From contig DATLFG010000059.1 of assembly GCA_035524955.1 (NCBI GenBank), positions 39,236 through 103,235 of the forward strand: a stretch of DNA of 64,000 bases. Reading direction: 5' to 3'. The notes beneath the pieces are model-generated. The model had not been told where the DNA came from. It searched no databases and saw only the letters and a program-made list of their open reading frames with translations. Position numbers and translations under genes: made by a program. The DNA is from CAMLFJ01 sp035524955. Lineage in GTDB: Bacteria; Methylomirabilota; Methylomirabilia; Rokubacteriales; CSP1-6. Of this stretch, positions 8,220-15,574 are shown in pieces. How positions within the stretch are numbered: the first letter of the stretch is position 1; the number at the start of each line of letters is the position of its first letter.

Positions 8220-8714
8220 GTGAAACCGGCGGGCCAGAAGGTGCAGGCGGCCATCACCGGGCACGGTCTCGATCGGCGGGTGATCGAGCTCGAGATCCAC
8301 GCGCGGACCTCGCAGCAGGCCGCCGACGCGCTGGGCGTCACCGTCGGCCAGATCGTGAAGTCGCTGGTGTTCACCGCGGACGGACGGCCGCTCCTGGCCT
8401 TGGCCTCGGGCGCGAACCGGGTAGACGAGCGTAGATTGGGCGAGCTGGCGGGCGGACGGATCCGTCGCGCCGATCCGGATACGGTGAAGCAGGCCACCGG
8501 CTACACCATCGGCGGGGTGCCGCCGATCGGGCTCGTGAGCCCGCTGGCGGTCTACGTGGACCGCGACCTGCTCGGCTACGAGCTGGTGTACGCGGCGGCG
8601 GGGCTGCCGGAGTGCGTGTTCCCGATCGCGCCCGACGAGCTGGTGCGCGCCACGGGCGGGCGCGTCGTGGACATCAAGGAAGCCGGGAGCCATTCGAAAG
8701 GAGCGCGGCTATGA
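8220..8714 (+). CDS. YbaK/prolyl-tRNA deacylase domain protein
   Basis: This 164-residue protein belongs to the YbaK/ProX family, which hydrolyses mischarged aminoacyl-tRNA (usually Cys-tRNA(Pro) or Ala-tRNA(Pro)). The core motifs are visible: GVTVGQIVKSLVF with the conserved lysine, LASGANRVDERRL, and GYTIGGVPPIG. GTG 8220 is used because it lies just after the upstream stop; no better ATG is available. The 3' end overlaps the SDR start by 4 bp (ATGA), suggesting coupled translation. Which amino acid is edited cannot be read from sequence. Confidence 0.87.
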   Translation: MKPAGQKVQAAITGHGLDRRVIELEIHARTSQQAADALGVTVGQIVKSLVFTADGRPLLALASGANRVDERRLGELAGGRIRRADPDTVKQATGYTIGGVPPIGLVSPLAVYVDRDLLGYELVYAAAGLPECVFPIAPDELVRATGGRVVDIKEAGSHSKGARL

Positions 8715-9472
8715 GACTCAAGGACAAGGTAGCCCTGATCACGGGCGCGGGCTCGGGCATCGGGCAGGCGGCGGCGGTGCTCTTCGCGCGCGAGGGCGCG
8801 CGGGTGGCGGTGGTGGATGTGAGAGAGGACGCGGCGAAGGTGACATCGGAGCAAATCGAGCGGAGCGGGGGCCAGGCCCTCGCGATCCGGGCCGACGTCT
8901 CGAAGTCGGCGGACAACCAGGCGGCCGTCCAGCAGGCGGTGGCGCGCTGGGGGCGGCTCGACATCTTCTACGCCAACGCGGGTGTGCCCCAGTTCCCGAC
9001 GCCGGTGGAGAACGTGGACGAGGCGGTGTTCGATCAGATCATCGCGGTCAACGTGAAGGGCGTGTTCCTGGCCGCCAAGCACGTGATGCCGGTCTTCAGG
9101 AAGCAGCGGAGCGGCGTACTGCTCATCACCGGCTCGACCTCGGGCCTGCGCCCGCGGCCGGGGGTGCAGTGCTACTCGGCCTCCAAGGGCGCGGTGCACA
9201 CCATGGCCGCGAGCCTCGCGCTCGAGTTCTCCACGTTCGGCGCGCGGGTGGTGGCGATCGCGCCGGTGGCGACCGAGACGCCGATGCTCGCCACCTTCAT
9301 GGGCAAGAAGCAGGTGGACGAGGAGGGCATGACCCGCTACCGCGGCACCGTTCCCCTCGGACGGCTCAACAAGCCGGAGGATCTGGCCGCCGCGGCCCTC
9401 TTCCTCGCCTCCGACGATGCCGCGATGATCACGGGCAGCGTCATCCCGGTGGACGGGGGGAGATGTATTTGA
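8711..9472 (+). CDS. Short-chain dehydrogenase/reductase
   Basis: A classical 253-residue SDR. The cofactor motif is TGAGSGIG near residue 13, with the acidic residue in VVDVRED that favours NAD(H). NAG occurs near residue 90, the catalytic Ser is in ITGSTSG, and the YSASK Tyr-Lys pair follows. The C-terminus GSVIPVDGGR is typical. It overlaps YbaK by 4 bp and the next gene by 10 bp. The substrate is unknown. Confidence 0.9.
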   Translation: MRLKDKVALITGAGSGIGQAAAVLFAREGARVAVVDVREDAAKVTSEQIERSGGQALAIRADVSKSADNQAAVQQAVARWGRLDIFYANAGVPQFPTPVENVDEAVFDQIIAVNVKGVFLAAKHVMPVFRKQRSGVLLITGSTSGLRPRPGVQCYSASKGAVHTMAASLALEFSTFGARVVAIAPVATETPMLATFMGKKQVDEEGMTRYRGTVPLGRLNKPEDLAAAALFLASDDAAMITGSVIPVDGGRCI

Positions 9473-10434
9473 ACGTCATTCCCTTGGCCGCCGAGTCGCT
9501 CGGGGTGCGGTCGATGGCGACGTATGTGGAGTGCGGGGAGACCCGGGTGCTGATCGACCCGGGCGCGATGCTGGCGCCCAGCCGCTTCAACCTGGCGCCG
9601 GCGGAGGAGGAGTGGGAGGCGCTGCGGCGCGCCAACGATCGCGTCTCGGCGTACGCGACGCGGGCCTCCGCGATCTTCGTGAGCCACTATCACGAGGATC
9701 ACTTCCGCCACGATCCCGCCTTCTACGCGGGGCGTCGGCTCTGGGCCAAGGATCCGACCCGGCACATCGAGGGACGGCAGGCCCAGCGGGCGGCGACGTT
9801 CTGGCGTGCCCTCAAGGGGCACGCCGAGCCGCTCGCGGCGGAAGGCCGCCGGCTCGAGACGGCGGACGCGGTGCTGCAGGCCTCGCCCGCGCTCGGTCAC
9901 GGGGCCGACGGGACCACCCTGGGCCACGTCGTGGCGCTCACCATCGAGGACCGGCGCGAGGGCACGCGCTTCATCCACGCCTCCGACGTGCAGGGACCGC
10001 TGTCGCCCGTGGCCGCCGCCTACCTGGCCCGGCAGCGCCCCACGCTGCTCTACCTCTCCGGCCCGCCTGCCTATCTCGAGTCGCAGATCGGTGCCGGGCT
10101 CATCGACCGCGGGATCGACCACCTGCTCCGGATCATCGAACAGACCGGCTGCCGCGTGATCTTCGATCACTATGCGCTGCGGGACGCCGCGTACCCGGAG
10201 CGCTTCCGGCGACTCTGGGAGACCGGACGCGTGGTCACCGCGGCGGGATTCCTCGGCCTGGTGGACACGCCGCTCGAGGCACGCCGGCTCGAGCTCTGGC
10301 GGGGGCGGCGCAAGCCCCCGATGCCGGTGCGGCCCTCGCGGGCCCGCGGGGCGCGCGAGGCGGGCGGCGCGCGTCCGCCCGCGCGAGACGCGTTCATGAC
10401 CCGGCCCCGCCTGCGGCGGATGAAGGAGGGATGA
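9463..10434 (+). CDS. Metallo-beta-lactamase-fold hydrolase (UPF0282-like)
   Basis: This 323-residue protein has the metallo-hydrolase motif HYHEDH (VSHYHEDHFRHDP, about residue 75). Further candidate ligands are His in ASPALGHGADG, Asp in IHASDVQGP and His in VIFDHYAL. The pattern resembles the UPF0282 family, common in archaea and some bacteria. The last roughly 50 residues are Arg/Pro-rich and probably disordered. The ATG lies inside the end of the SDR gene (10-bp overlap). Function unknown beyond a likely two-metal hydrolase. Confidence 0.8.
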   Translation: MYLNVIPLAAESLGVRSMATYVECGETRVLIDPGAMLAPSRFNLAPAEEEWEALRRANDRVSAYATRASAIFVSHYHEDHFRHDPAFYAGRRLWAKDPTRHIEGRQAQRAATFWRALKGHAEPLAAEGRRLETADAVLQASPALGHGADGTTLGHVVALTIEDRREGTRFIHASDVQGPLSPVAAAYLARQRPTLLYLSGPPAYLESQIGAGLIDRGIDHLLRIIEQTGCRVIFDHYALRDAAYPERFRRLWETGRVVTAAGFLGLVDTPLEARRLELWRGRRKPPMPVRPSRARGAREAGGARPPARDAFMTRPRLRRMKEG

Positions 10435-10438
10435 GGCG

Positions 10439-10960
10439 ATGAGCGAGGGCCAGGCCCCGGGCGTGGGCGATCCCGCGCCGGACTTCACGCTGAAGACGAT
10501 CGGGCTCCGGGACGTGAGCCTCAAGAGCTTCCGGGGCCGGAACGTGGTGCTGCTGTTCTATCCGCTCGACTGGACGCCCGGCTGATCCACCTGCATGCCC
10601 GCTTTCGATCGTCGCATCAAGGACTTCGAGGCGGCGCAGACCCAGGTCCTGGGTATCAGCTCGGACAGCCCCTTCAGCCACGAGAACTGGGCGAAGTCGG
10701 TCGGGATCTCCAACTACCCGCTGCTCTCCGACATCCACCGCACGGCCAGCCGCGCCTACGGCGTCTACTGGGCGGACTGGAACGCGAACGTACGGGCCAC
10801 CTTCGTGATCGACAGGCAGGGCATCATCCGATTCGTTGAGCGGCACGGCCGCGGCGAGCTGCCCGATCCCGACAACGTGCTGGCCGAGGTCAGGAAGCGG
10901 AGCGAGACCGGCACGCAGGGCGGGAAGTCGGCGAGGGCGAGCTTGGCGAGCGCGGGATAG
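10439..10960 (+). CDS. Peroxiredoxin with in-frame TGA at the peroxidatic cysteine (probable selenoprotein)
   Basis: From ATG 10439 the frame reads a normal AhpC/TSA-type peroxiredoxin: VGDPAPDFTL, then VVLLFYPLDWTPG. A TGA follows at 10583-10585, and the same frame continues STCMPAFDRRIKDFEAAQTQ to a TAG at 10958. In the family the residue after TP(G/V) is the peroxidatic cysteine, so the TGA sits exactly where Cys49 should be. There is no frameshift and both sides are well conserved. The most economical reading is selenocysteine, giving a U-x-x-C motif (Sec49, Cys52) like the named selenoprotein PrxU. Full length is 173 residues. A SECIS hairpin must lie just downstream; a weak candidate is given separately. 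Alternatives are a nonsense mutation or a sequencing error at one base. Confidence 0.8.
10583..10617 (+). promoter_or_regulatory. Selenocysteine recoding site: TGA and candidate SECIS
   Basis: TGA at 10583-10585 is followed by a possible hairpin in which ATGC (10595-10598) pairs with GCAT (10614-10617), leaving a loop that contains GT (CGTC). Bacterial SECIS elements lie in this distance range, but the stem is short and I cannot fold it reliably by eye. The position of the TGA is the strong evidence; the hairpin is weak. Confidence 0.4.
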
Positions 10961-10967
10961 GAGCCCC

Positions 10968-11429
10968 ATGGCGGACCACATCCTCGAGCGCCGCGTGTGG
11001 CTTCCGTGTCCCCGCCCCGAGACGTTCGAGTTCTTCGCGGATCCTCGAAACCTCGGGCGGCTCCATCCCGCGTGGGCGCGACCCCGCTGGTTGGCCCCGC
11101 CGCCCGCCCGGCTGGCGGCGGGCGCGATCCTCGACTTCCAGGCGGGGTGGCTACCCGGTCGCTGGCGCGTGATCGTCCGCGAGTTCGACGCGCCCTACCG
11201 CTTCGTGGACGCGCAGGTCCGCGGGCCGTTCGCGCGCTGGGAGCACCGCCACCGGTTCGTTGAAGGCTCGGAGGCGGAGGGCGGGACCTGGGTTGAGGAC
11301 CGGGTGACCTATCGGCTGCCGCTCGGCCCGCTGGGCCGGCTCATCCACGGCCTCGGCGTGGGCCGTCGCGTGCGGGCGCTCTTCGAGTACCGCGACCGCC
11401 GGCTGCGCGAGCTGCTCGGCAGCAAGTAG
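10968..11429 (+). CDS. SRPBCC-family ligand-binding protein
   Basis: This 153-residue protein has the START/Bet v1-like pattern: ERRVWLPCPRPETFEFFADPRNLGRLHPAW at the N-terminus, strands with RWRVIVREFDAPYRFVDAQVRGPFARWEHRH, and a C-terminal amphipathic helix with Arg-rich end. Such proteins bind hydrophobic ligands or act as cyclases; no catalytic residues are clear. It starts 7 bp after the peroxiredoxin stop. Role in this run of genes unknown. Confidence 0.8.
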   Translation: MADHILERRVWLPCPRPETFEFFADPRNLGRLHPAWARPRWLAPPPARLAAGAILDFQAGWLPGRWRVIVREFDAPYRFVDAQVRGPFARWEHRHRFVEGSEAEGGTWVEDRVTYRLPLGPLGRLIHGLGVGRRVRALFEYRDRRLRELLGSK

Positions 11430-11473
11430 GCGCCCGTTGGACGACACCGCGCGGGTGGACGGTTCCACTCCGA

Positions 11474-11538
11474 GCGCGGGCTCCGCCCGCGCGTCCTGCT
11501 TCCGGGGGAGGTTCGGAAGGGGGGCGTAGCCCCCCTTC
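11474..11538. terminator. Two hairpins between convergent genes, likely bidirectional terminator
   Basis: The first hairpin has an 8-bp GC stem (GCGCGGGC at 11474-11481 with 11485-11492). The second has a perfect 10-bp stem GAAGGGGGGC (11516-11525 with 11529-11538) and a 3-base loop. They fill the gap between the SRPBCC gene and the oppositely oriented ferritin-like gene. There is no strong T-tract, so Rho-independent action is uncertain. Confidence 0.55.
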
Positions 11539-11541
11539 GAG

Positions 11542-12540
11542 TTAGGGCAGCGCGATGCCGAGGGCGGCCAGCCGGGGTCGCACGCGCTCGGTCAGGAGTC
11601 CGATCCGCGCGAGGTTGTTCACCATCGACGTGTGCATGTCGCGCTTGAAGAACTTCCGGTACACCGCGTAGTCGTTCCGGGCGGCCACGTCGCGCCGGTA
11701 GCCCTTCACCTCCTCGATCTGGGCCCGCGAGAAGCCGACGTCGCGATAGGCCTCGCCCGGGAAGAAGCCGGTCAGCACCTTCTCGAGCGCGATGCAGGTG
11801 AAATCCTCCATCTCCCGGCGCTCCGCTTCGGTTGCCTCGCGGACGATGTCGGGCAGGGCCAGCATGCCGAAGCCCATGTGCCGCGACTCGTCCTGCAGGA
11901 TGCGGGTGCACACCTGGCGGAGGAGCGGATCCGCGGCCGCCTCGCCCATCATCTTGAAGATCGCGACCGCGAAGGTCTCGGCCACGAGCTGGAGCGCGAT
12001 GGTCTTGATGTACCAGCGCTTGTCGGTCAGGATCGCGTCGAAGAGCACGCGCTCGTTCTCCGGCATCGGGTAGTGGAGGCCGCCGAGGCGGGTCTGGATG
12101 TAGCGCTCCAGGACCTCGTTGTGGCGGGCCTCGTCCATGACCTGGGTGGCCTGGAAGAACTTCTCGTCGGTGCCCTGGACGATGTCCACCATCTGGCTGC
12201 AGGCCAGCATCGCGCCCTGCTCTCCGTAGACCAGCACCGAGAGCCGCCACGCCGCGATGCGGCGGTTCAGCTCGATCCGGTCCCGCTCGGAGAGTCGCGC
12301 CCAGATCGGGCTGCCATGGATGTCCACCAGCTCGTCGGAGAGCACGCGGCCGTCGGACGGCTCCGGGGTGTCCCAGGCGATGTCGCGACTCGCGTTCCAC
12401 TGGTCGCGCTTGGCCTTCTCGTAGAGGCTGCGCATGTCCTCGGCCTGGACCGAGTAGTCGAACTCGAAGACGGTCTCGATGGTGCCGGGGATCACGCGAC
12501 GCTCCATCTTGGGATCGGCGACCGGGGTATGCTCAGCCAT
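11542..12540 (-). CDS. Di-iron ferritin-like domain protein
   Basis: This 332-residue, mostly helical protein has two E-x-x-H pairs, EARH in VMDEARHNEVLERY and ESRH in LQDESRHMGFG, plus further acidic helix residues. This is the carboxylate-bridged di-iron arrangement of ferritin-like oxidases, hydroxylases and the RNR R2 superfamily. ATG 12540 is chosen because AGGAGG lies about 8 bases upstream; in-frame upstream codons would run through the operator. It is divergently transcribed from a TetR gene over a shared palindrome, so that regulator probably controls it. Substrate unknown. Confidence 0.82.
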   Translation of the reverse strand: MAEHTPVADPKMERRVIPGTIETVFEFDYSVQAEDMRSLYEKAKRDQWNASRDIAWDTPEPSDGRVLSDELVDIHGSPIWARLSERDRIELNRRIAAWRLSVLVYGEQGAMLACSQMVDIVQGTDEKFFQATQVMDEARHNEVLERYIQTRLGGLHYPMPENERVLFDAILTDKRWYIKTIALQLVAETFAVAIFKMMGEAAADPLLRQVCTRILQDESRHMGFGMLALPDIVREATEAERREMEDFTCIALEKVLTGFFPGEAYRDVGFSRAQIEEVKGYRRDVAARNDYAVYRKFFKRDMHTSMVNNLARIGLLTERVRPRLAALGIALP

Positions 12541-12564
12541 CGCGACGGGCCTCCTGGTGGTTCC

Positions 12565-12605
12565 ATAAAACCGGAGAGTATTATTTCTAGACTCACCGGT
12601 TTTAT
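12565..12605. promoter_or_regulatory. 41-bp palindrome, predicted TetR operator
   Basis: Arms ATAAAACCGGAGAGT (12565-12579) and ACTCACCGGTTTTAT (12591-12605) are inverted repeats matching at 14 of 15 positions, around an 11-bp AT-rich centre. It lies between the divergent ferritin-like and TetR genes in the only AT-rich stretch nearby, overlapping where both promoters must be. Confidence 0.75.
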
Positions 12606-12640
12606 CACGGGGTCGCGCCGCGGTCAAGTAGACTGGGCCG

Positions 12641-13303
12641 GTGAACGCCAGGCGCACCGCGGCCCGGGCCCAGATCCTCCGCGCCGCCGCGGATCTCTTC
12701 CGGGAGCGCGGCTACCAGGCCTCCACGGTGGAGCACATCGCGGCGCGGCTCGGCATGTCGAAGGCCTCCCTGTACACCCACTTCCGGGCCAAGGAGGAGA
12801 TGCTCGCCGCCATCTCGCGGGAGACCATCGAGGCCTTCACCCGCGACCTCAACCTGGTGCTGGGCTCCCGGCTGGACCCCGCGGACAAGCTGCGCCGCAT
12901 CGTGCGGCAGCACGTGCGGTTCGTCATCGCCAACCGGTCCTTCCTGACCGTCTTCTTCGGCGAGGAAGCGAACCTGCCCGCGCGGTTCGCGCGCTCCCTG
13001 GCCGCCCAGAAGGACCGCTACGACAAGGGGGTCGAGCGCATTGTCCTGGAGGGGGTGCGCGCCGGGGTGTTCCGCGACGTGCCCGCGCGCCTGGTCGTCT
13101 TCGGCGTGCTCGGGATGGTCAACTGGGTCCACAAGTGGTACAACCCGGCCGGCCGGTGGGGTGCCGAGGAGATCTCGGCCGCCTTCCTGTCCCTCATCGA
13201 GGGCGGCCTCCTGCGCCGGCAGCGCCGCGGGCCCGCGCTGACCGGGCGGCTCCGCCGGCTCGAGCGCGAGCTGCACGACGTGGCCCGCCAGCTCGATGCC
13301 TGA
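12641..13303 (+). CDS. TetR/AcrR family transcriptional regulator
   Basis: This 220-residue protein has an N-terminal helix-turn-helix (ILRAAADLFRERGYQASTVE, then GMSKASLYTHFRAKEEM) and a C-terminal ligand domain resembling the KstR2/FadR-like branch (NWVHKWYNPAGRW). It probably represses itself and the divergent di-iron gene via the palindrome at 12565-12605. A TAGACT -10-like box at 12629-12634 is six bases before GTG 12641, so the mRNA may be leaderless. The 3' end overlaps the next gene by 8 bp. Confidence 0.92.
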   Translation: MNARRTAARAQILRAAADLFRERGYQASTVEHIAARLGMSKASLYTHFRAKEEMLAAISRETIEAFTRDLNLVLGSRLDPADKLRRIVRQHVRFVIANRSFLTVFFGEEANLPARFARSLAAQKDRYDKGVERIVLEGVRAGVFRDVPARLVVFGVLGMVNWVHKWYNPAGRWGAEEISAAFLSLIEGGLLRRQRRGPALTGRLRRLERELHDVARQLDA

Positions 13304-13820
13304 TCTCCTGGGCGTGCACATGTCCATCGCGGGCGGCCTCGCCCGCGCCATGGAGCGAGGCCTCGAGGGCTCGGTGGTGGGCGTGGTGCTGGAGAACACC
13401 GCGGGCGGCGGCTCCACCATCGGGCGATCCTTCGAGGAGCTGGCCGCCATCGTGGCCGCGGTGGGCGAGCCGGCCCGCGTGGGCATCTGCCTCGACACCT
13501 GCCATCTCTTCGCGGCGGGCTACGACATCCGCACCTCCGCCGGCTACCGGAGCGCGTTGGCGCGTTGCGGCCGCCTGCTCGGCGTGCGGCGCGTGCGCGC
13601 GTTCCACCTCAACGACGCGCGCCAGCCGCTCGGGTCCGGCCTCGACCGCCACGAGAAGATTGGCCGCGGCCACCTCGGCGTGGCGACGTTCCGCCGGCTG
13701 ATGAACGACCGGCGCTTCCGGCGGGTACCCATGGCGCTCGAGACACCGAAGGATCCGGAGCCCCGCGCGGACCGCGAGGCCCTCGCCCTCCTCCGCCGCC
13801 TCCGGGCAGGGCGCCGATAA
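13296..13820 (+). pseudogene. nfo: Endonuclease IV with an internal in-frame deletion
   Basis: The 174-residue product begins LLGVHMSIAGGLARAMERGLEG, the first strand and helix of endonuclease IV, and then jumps directly to VVGVVLENTAGGGSTIG, which corresponds to about residue 138 of the E. coli enzyme. About 110-115 residues are absent with the frame preserved. Zinc ligands equivalent to Glu145, Asp179, His182, His216, Asp229, His231 and Glu261 are kept (LENTAG, CLDTCH, FHLND, DRHEK, ALET), but His69 and His109 are lost with the deletion. The trinuclear site therefore cannot be complete. It may be a dying gene, an assembly join, or a metal protein with a new role. Confidence 0.75.
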
Positions 13821-13865
13821 GGGCCCAGCTGCGGGAGTGCGGCGCCCTGCCCCGAGGCTTCTTCG

Positions 13866-14513
13866 CTATCGCGAGTGGGTGACGCCCGTGCGCGGGCAGC
13901 CCCCGCGGATCGGGCATTCGGAGCAGCGCGGCGAGACGGGCAGGCAGATGTTCTGGCCGAACGACACGAGCAGGTCGTTGTAGCCGATCCAGTAGCGCCG
14001 GGGCAGGGTGCGACGGAGCGCCGTCTCGGTTTCTTCCGGGGTGCGCGTTTTGACGTACCCCCAGCGGTTGGAGATCCGGTGCACGTGCACGTCCACGCAG
14101 ATGCCCGGCTTGTTGAATCCCTGGGTCACCACGAGGTTCGCGGTCTTGCGGCCCACGCCCTTGAGGGTGAGCAGCGCGTCGATGTCGTCGGGCACCGCGC
14201 CGCCGAAGCGCGCCAGCAGATCACGGCTGATCTCGCGGAGCACGCGCGCCTTCGTCCGGTAGAACCCGACCGGATAGATCGCTTGCTCGATCGCGCGCGG
14301 GGTGAGGCGCCGGATCCCGTCGGGGGTGTCGGCCAGCGCGAAGAGCCGCGCCGCCGCAGGCCCGGTGGTCTCGTCCTTGGTGCGGAGGGAGAGCAGGCAG
14401 GCCACCAGCACGCGAAAGGGGTCGTGCCACTGGGCCGCCACGTCGGCCAGCGCGGTGGTCCGCCATCGCGGCGCCTCGCGCCGCAGCCGCCGGATCGTGT
14501 GGCCGATGCTCAT
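13866..14513 (-). CDS. nth: Endonuclease III (DNA glycosylase/AP lyase)
   Basis: This 215-residue protein has the helix-hairpin-helix LKGVGRKTANLV with the catalytic lysine, the aspartate in CVDVHVHRISNRWG, and a C-terminal four-cysteine [4Fe-4S] motif (C-x6-C-x2-C-x5-C in ICLPVSPRCSECPIRGGC). It removes oxidised pyrimidines in base excision repair. ATG 14513 gives the normal family length; a longer frame to 14690 would add a Pro/Arg-rich tail with no counterpart. It is convergent with the truncated endonuclease IV, its partner in the same pathway. Confidence 0.93.
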   Translation of the reverse strand: MSIGHTIRRLRREAPRWRTTALADVAAQWHDPFRVLVACLLSLRTKDETTGPAAARLFALADTPDGIRRLTPRAIEQAIYPVGFYRTKARVLREISRDLLARFGGAVPDDIDALLTLKGVGRKTANLVVTQGFNKPGICVDVHVHRISNRWGYVKTRTPEETETALRRTLPRRYWIGYNDLLVSFGQNICLPVSPRCSECPIRGGCPRTGVTHSR

Positions 14514-14701
14514 GAGCGGGCCGGGAGCTCGGCCGGGAGCCCACGGGCCTCGGGCGCGCCCTTCGGCGTCCAGGCCGTCGGGTGGAGGCGGCGCCGGGCG
14601 CCCGCGGCCCCCGCCGCGCTCCGGACCATCACGATCGCCGCGGCCGCGCGCATCGCGCCCGATGCTAGAGGCCCCGCCCGTGACTGTCAACCGCGGCCGT
14701 C

Positions 14702-14739
14702 TTGCGATGGCGCCACCTCGCCGGTATTGTAGGTCGCGA
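14702..14739 (+). promoter_or_regulatory. Promoter with leaderless start
   Basis: TTGCGA (14702-14707), a 17-bp spacer and TATTGT (14725-14730) form a good sigma-70-type promoter. The ATG of the DUF4149 gene is only eight bases after the -10 box, so the mRNA would have little or no leader. Confidence 0.6.
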
Positions 14740-15200
14740 TGAGAATCCTGCCCGCCGCGGCGGTCCTGGTCTGGCTCGGCATCATGGCCTTCTTCGCCGG
14801 GGTCGTGGCGCCCGCCGCCTTCTCCACGCTCGACCGTGAGGCGGCGGGCCGCTTCGTGAGCGCGGTCTTCCCGCGCTACTACGCGGTGGGCGCGGCGCTG
14901 GGCGCGCTGGCGCTGGCCGGCCTCGGCGTCCGGTTCGCGCTCGGCCCCCGCCGGCCCTGGGACGGGCTGCCGCTCCTACTCGTCGCGGTGATGCTGGCGA
15001 CCACGCTCTACGCCTGGCTCGTCGTGCTGCCGGCCGCGCACGCGGCACGCGAGGCGCTGCGGCAGAGCGGGACGGTCGCGGGCGCGGTCTCCACGGAGTC
15101 GCTGGCCTTCGCGCGCCTGCACCGGCTCTCGGGCCTGCTGAACGGCGGCGCGATGATCGCGGGCGTCCTCACGCTGGCCGCGCTGGGGCTCCGGCGCTGA
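14739..15200 (+). CDS. DUF4149/TMEM205-like membrane protein
   Basis: This 153-residue protein has four predicted membrane segments: LPAAAVLVWLGIMAFFAGVV, a segment after FPRYYAVGAALGALALAG, LPLLLVAVMLATTLYAWLVV, and GGAMIAGVLTLAALGL. The layout and the SFARLHRLS-like loop (FARLHRLSGLLN) match the DUF4149 family. Function unknown. Its start codon lies directly under a promoter -10 box. It is followed with little gap by the VOC gene. Confidence 0.82.
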   Translation: MRILPAAAVLVWLGIMAFFAGVVAPAAFSTLDREAAGRFVSAVFPRYYAVGAALGALALAGLGVRFALGPRRPWDGLPLLLVAVMLATTLYAWLVVLPAAHAAREALRQSGTVAGAVSTESLAFARLHRLSGLLNGGAMIAGVLTLAALGLRR

Positions 15201-15574
15201 GCCGGGACTTCGAGCCGCTCGGCTTCGATCACGTGGTGCTCCACGTCCGGGACCAGGCCGCGTCGGAGCGCTTCTATGTTGACGTGCTCGGCTGCACGCT
15301 CGACCACGTGAACCGCACGATCTCCCTGGTACAGCTCCGCTTCGGCGAGCACCTGATCGACCTGCTGCCCGGCGAGCGGGCGGAGGGCGGCGGCCTGGAC
15401 CACTTCTGCCTCTCGATCCGATGCGGTGACCTCGGCCGCGTTCGAGACGAGCTTCGGGCGCGAGGAGTGACGGTGGACGGCGACGTGGTGCAGCGGCGCG
15501 GGGCGTTCGGCTCCGGGCCCTCGCTCTACATCCGGGACCCGGACGGTTACCGGATCGAGCTCAAGCCCCGCTGA
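15197..15574 (+). CDS. VOC (glyoxalase/dioxygenase fold) protein, start uncertain
   Basis: A single vicinal-oxygen-chelate domain of about 125 residues: GFDHVVLHVRDQAASERFY at the start, GGGLDHFCLSIR in the middle and YIRDPDGYRIELKP at the end. Metal-binding candidates are the His in FDH, the His in LDH and the Glu in RIEL. GTG 15233 would remove the first His, so translation probably begins upstream; CTG 15197, overlapping the previous stop, is the most likely site in frame. The 3' end overlaps the convergent gene by 14 bp. Substrate unknown. Confidence 0.8.
   Translation: MSRDFEPLGFDHVVLHVRDQAASERFYVDVLGCTLDHVNRTISLVQLRFGEHLIDLLPGERAEGGGLDHFCLSIRCGDLGRVRDELRARGVTVDGDVVQRRGAFGSGPSLYIRDPDGYRIELKPR

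Noticed and set aside
10595..10960. Separate short thioredoxin-like gene starting at ATG 10595
   Set aside because: It is only the downstream part of the peroxiredoxin frame after the in-frame TGA.
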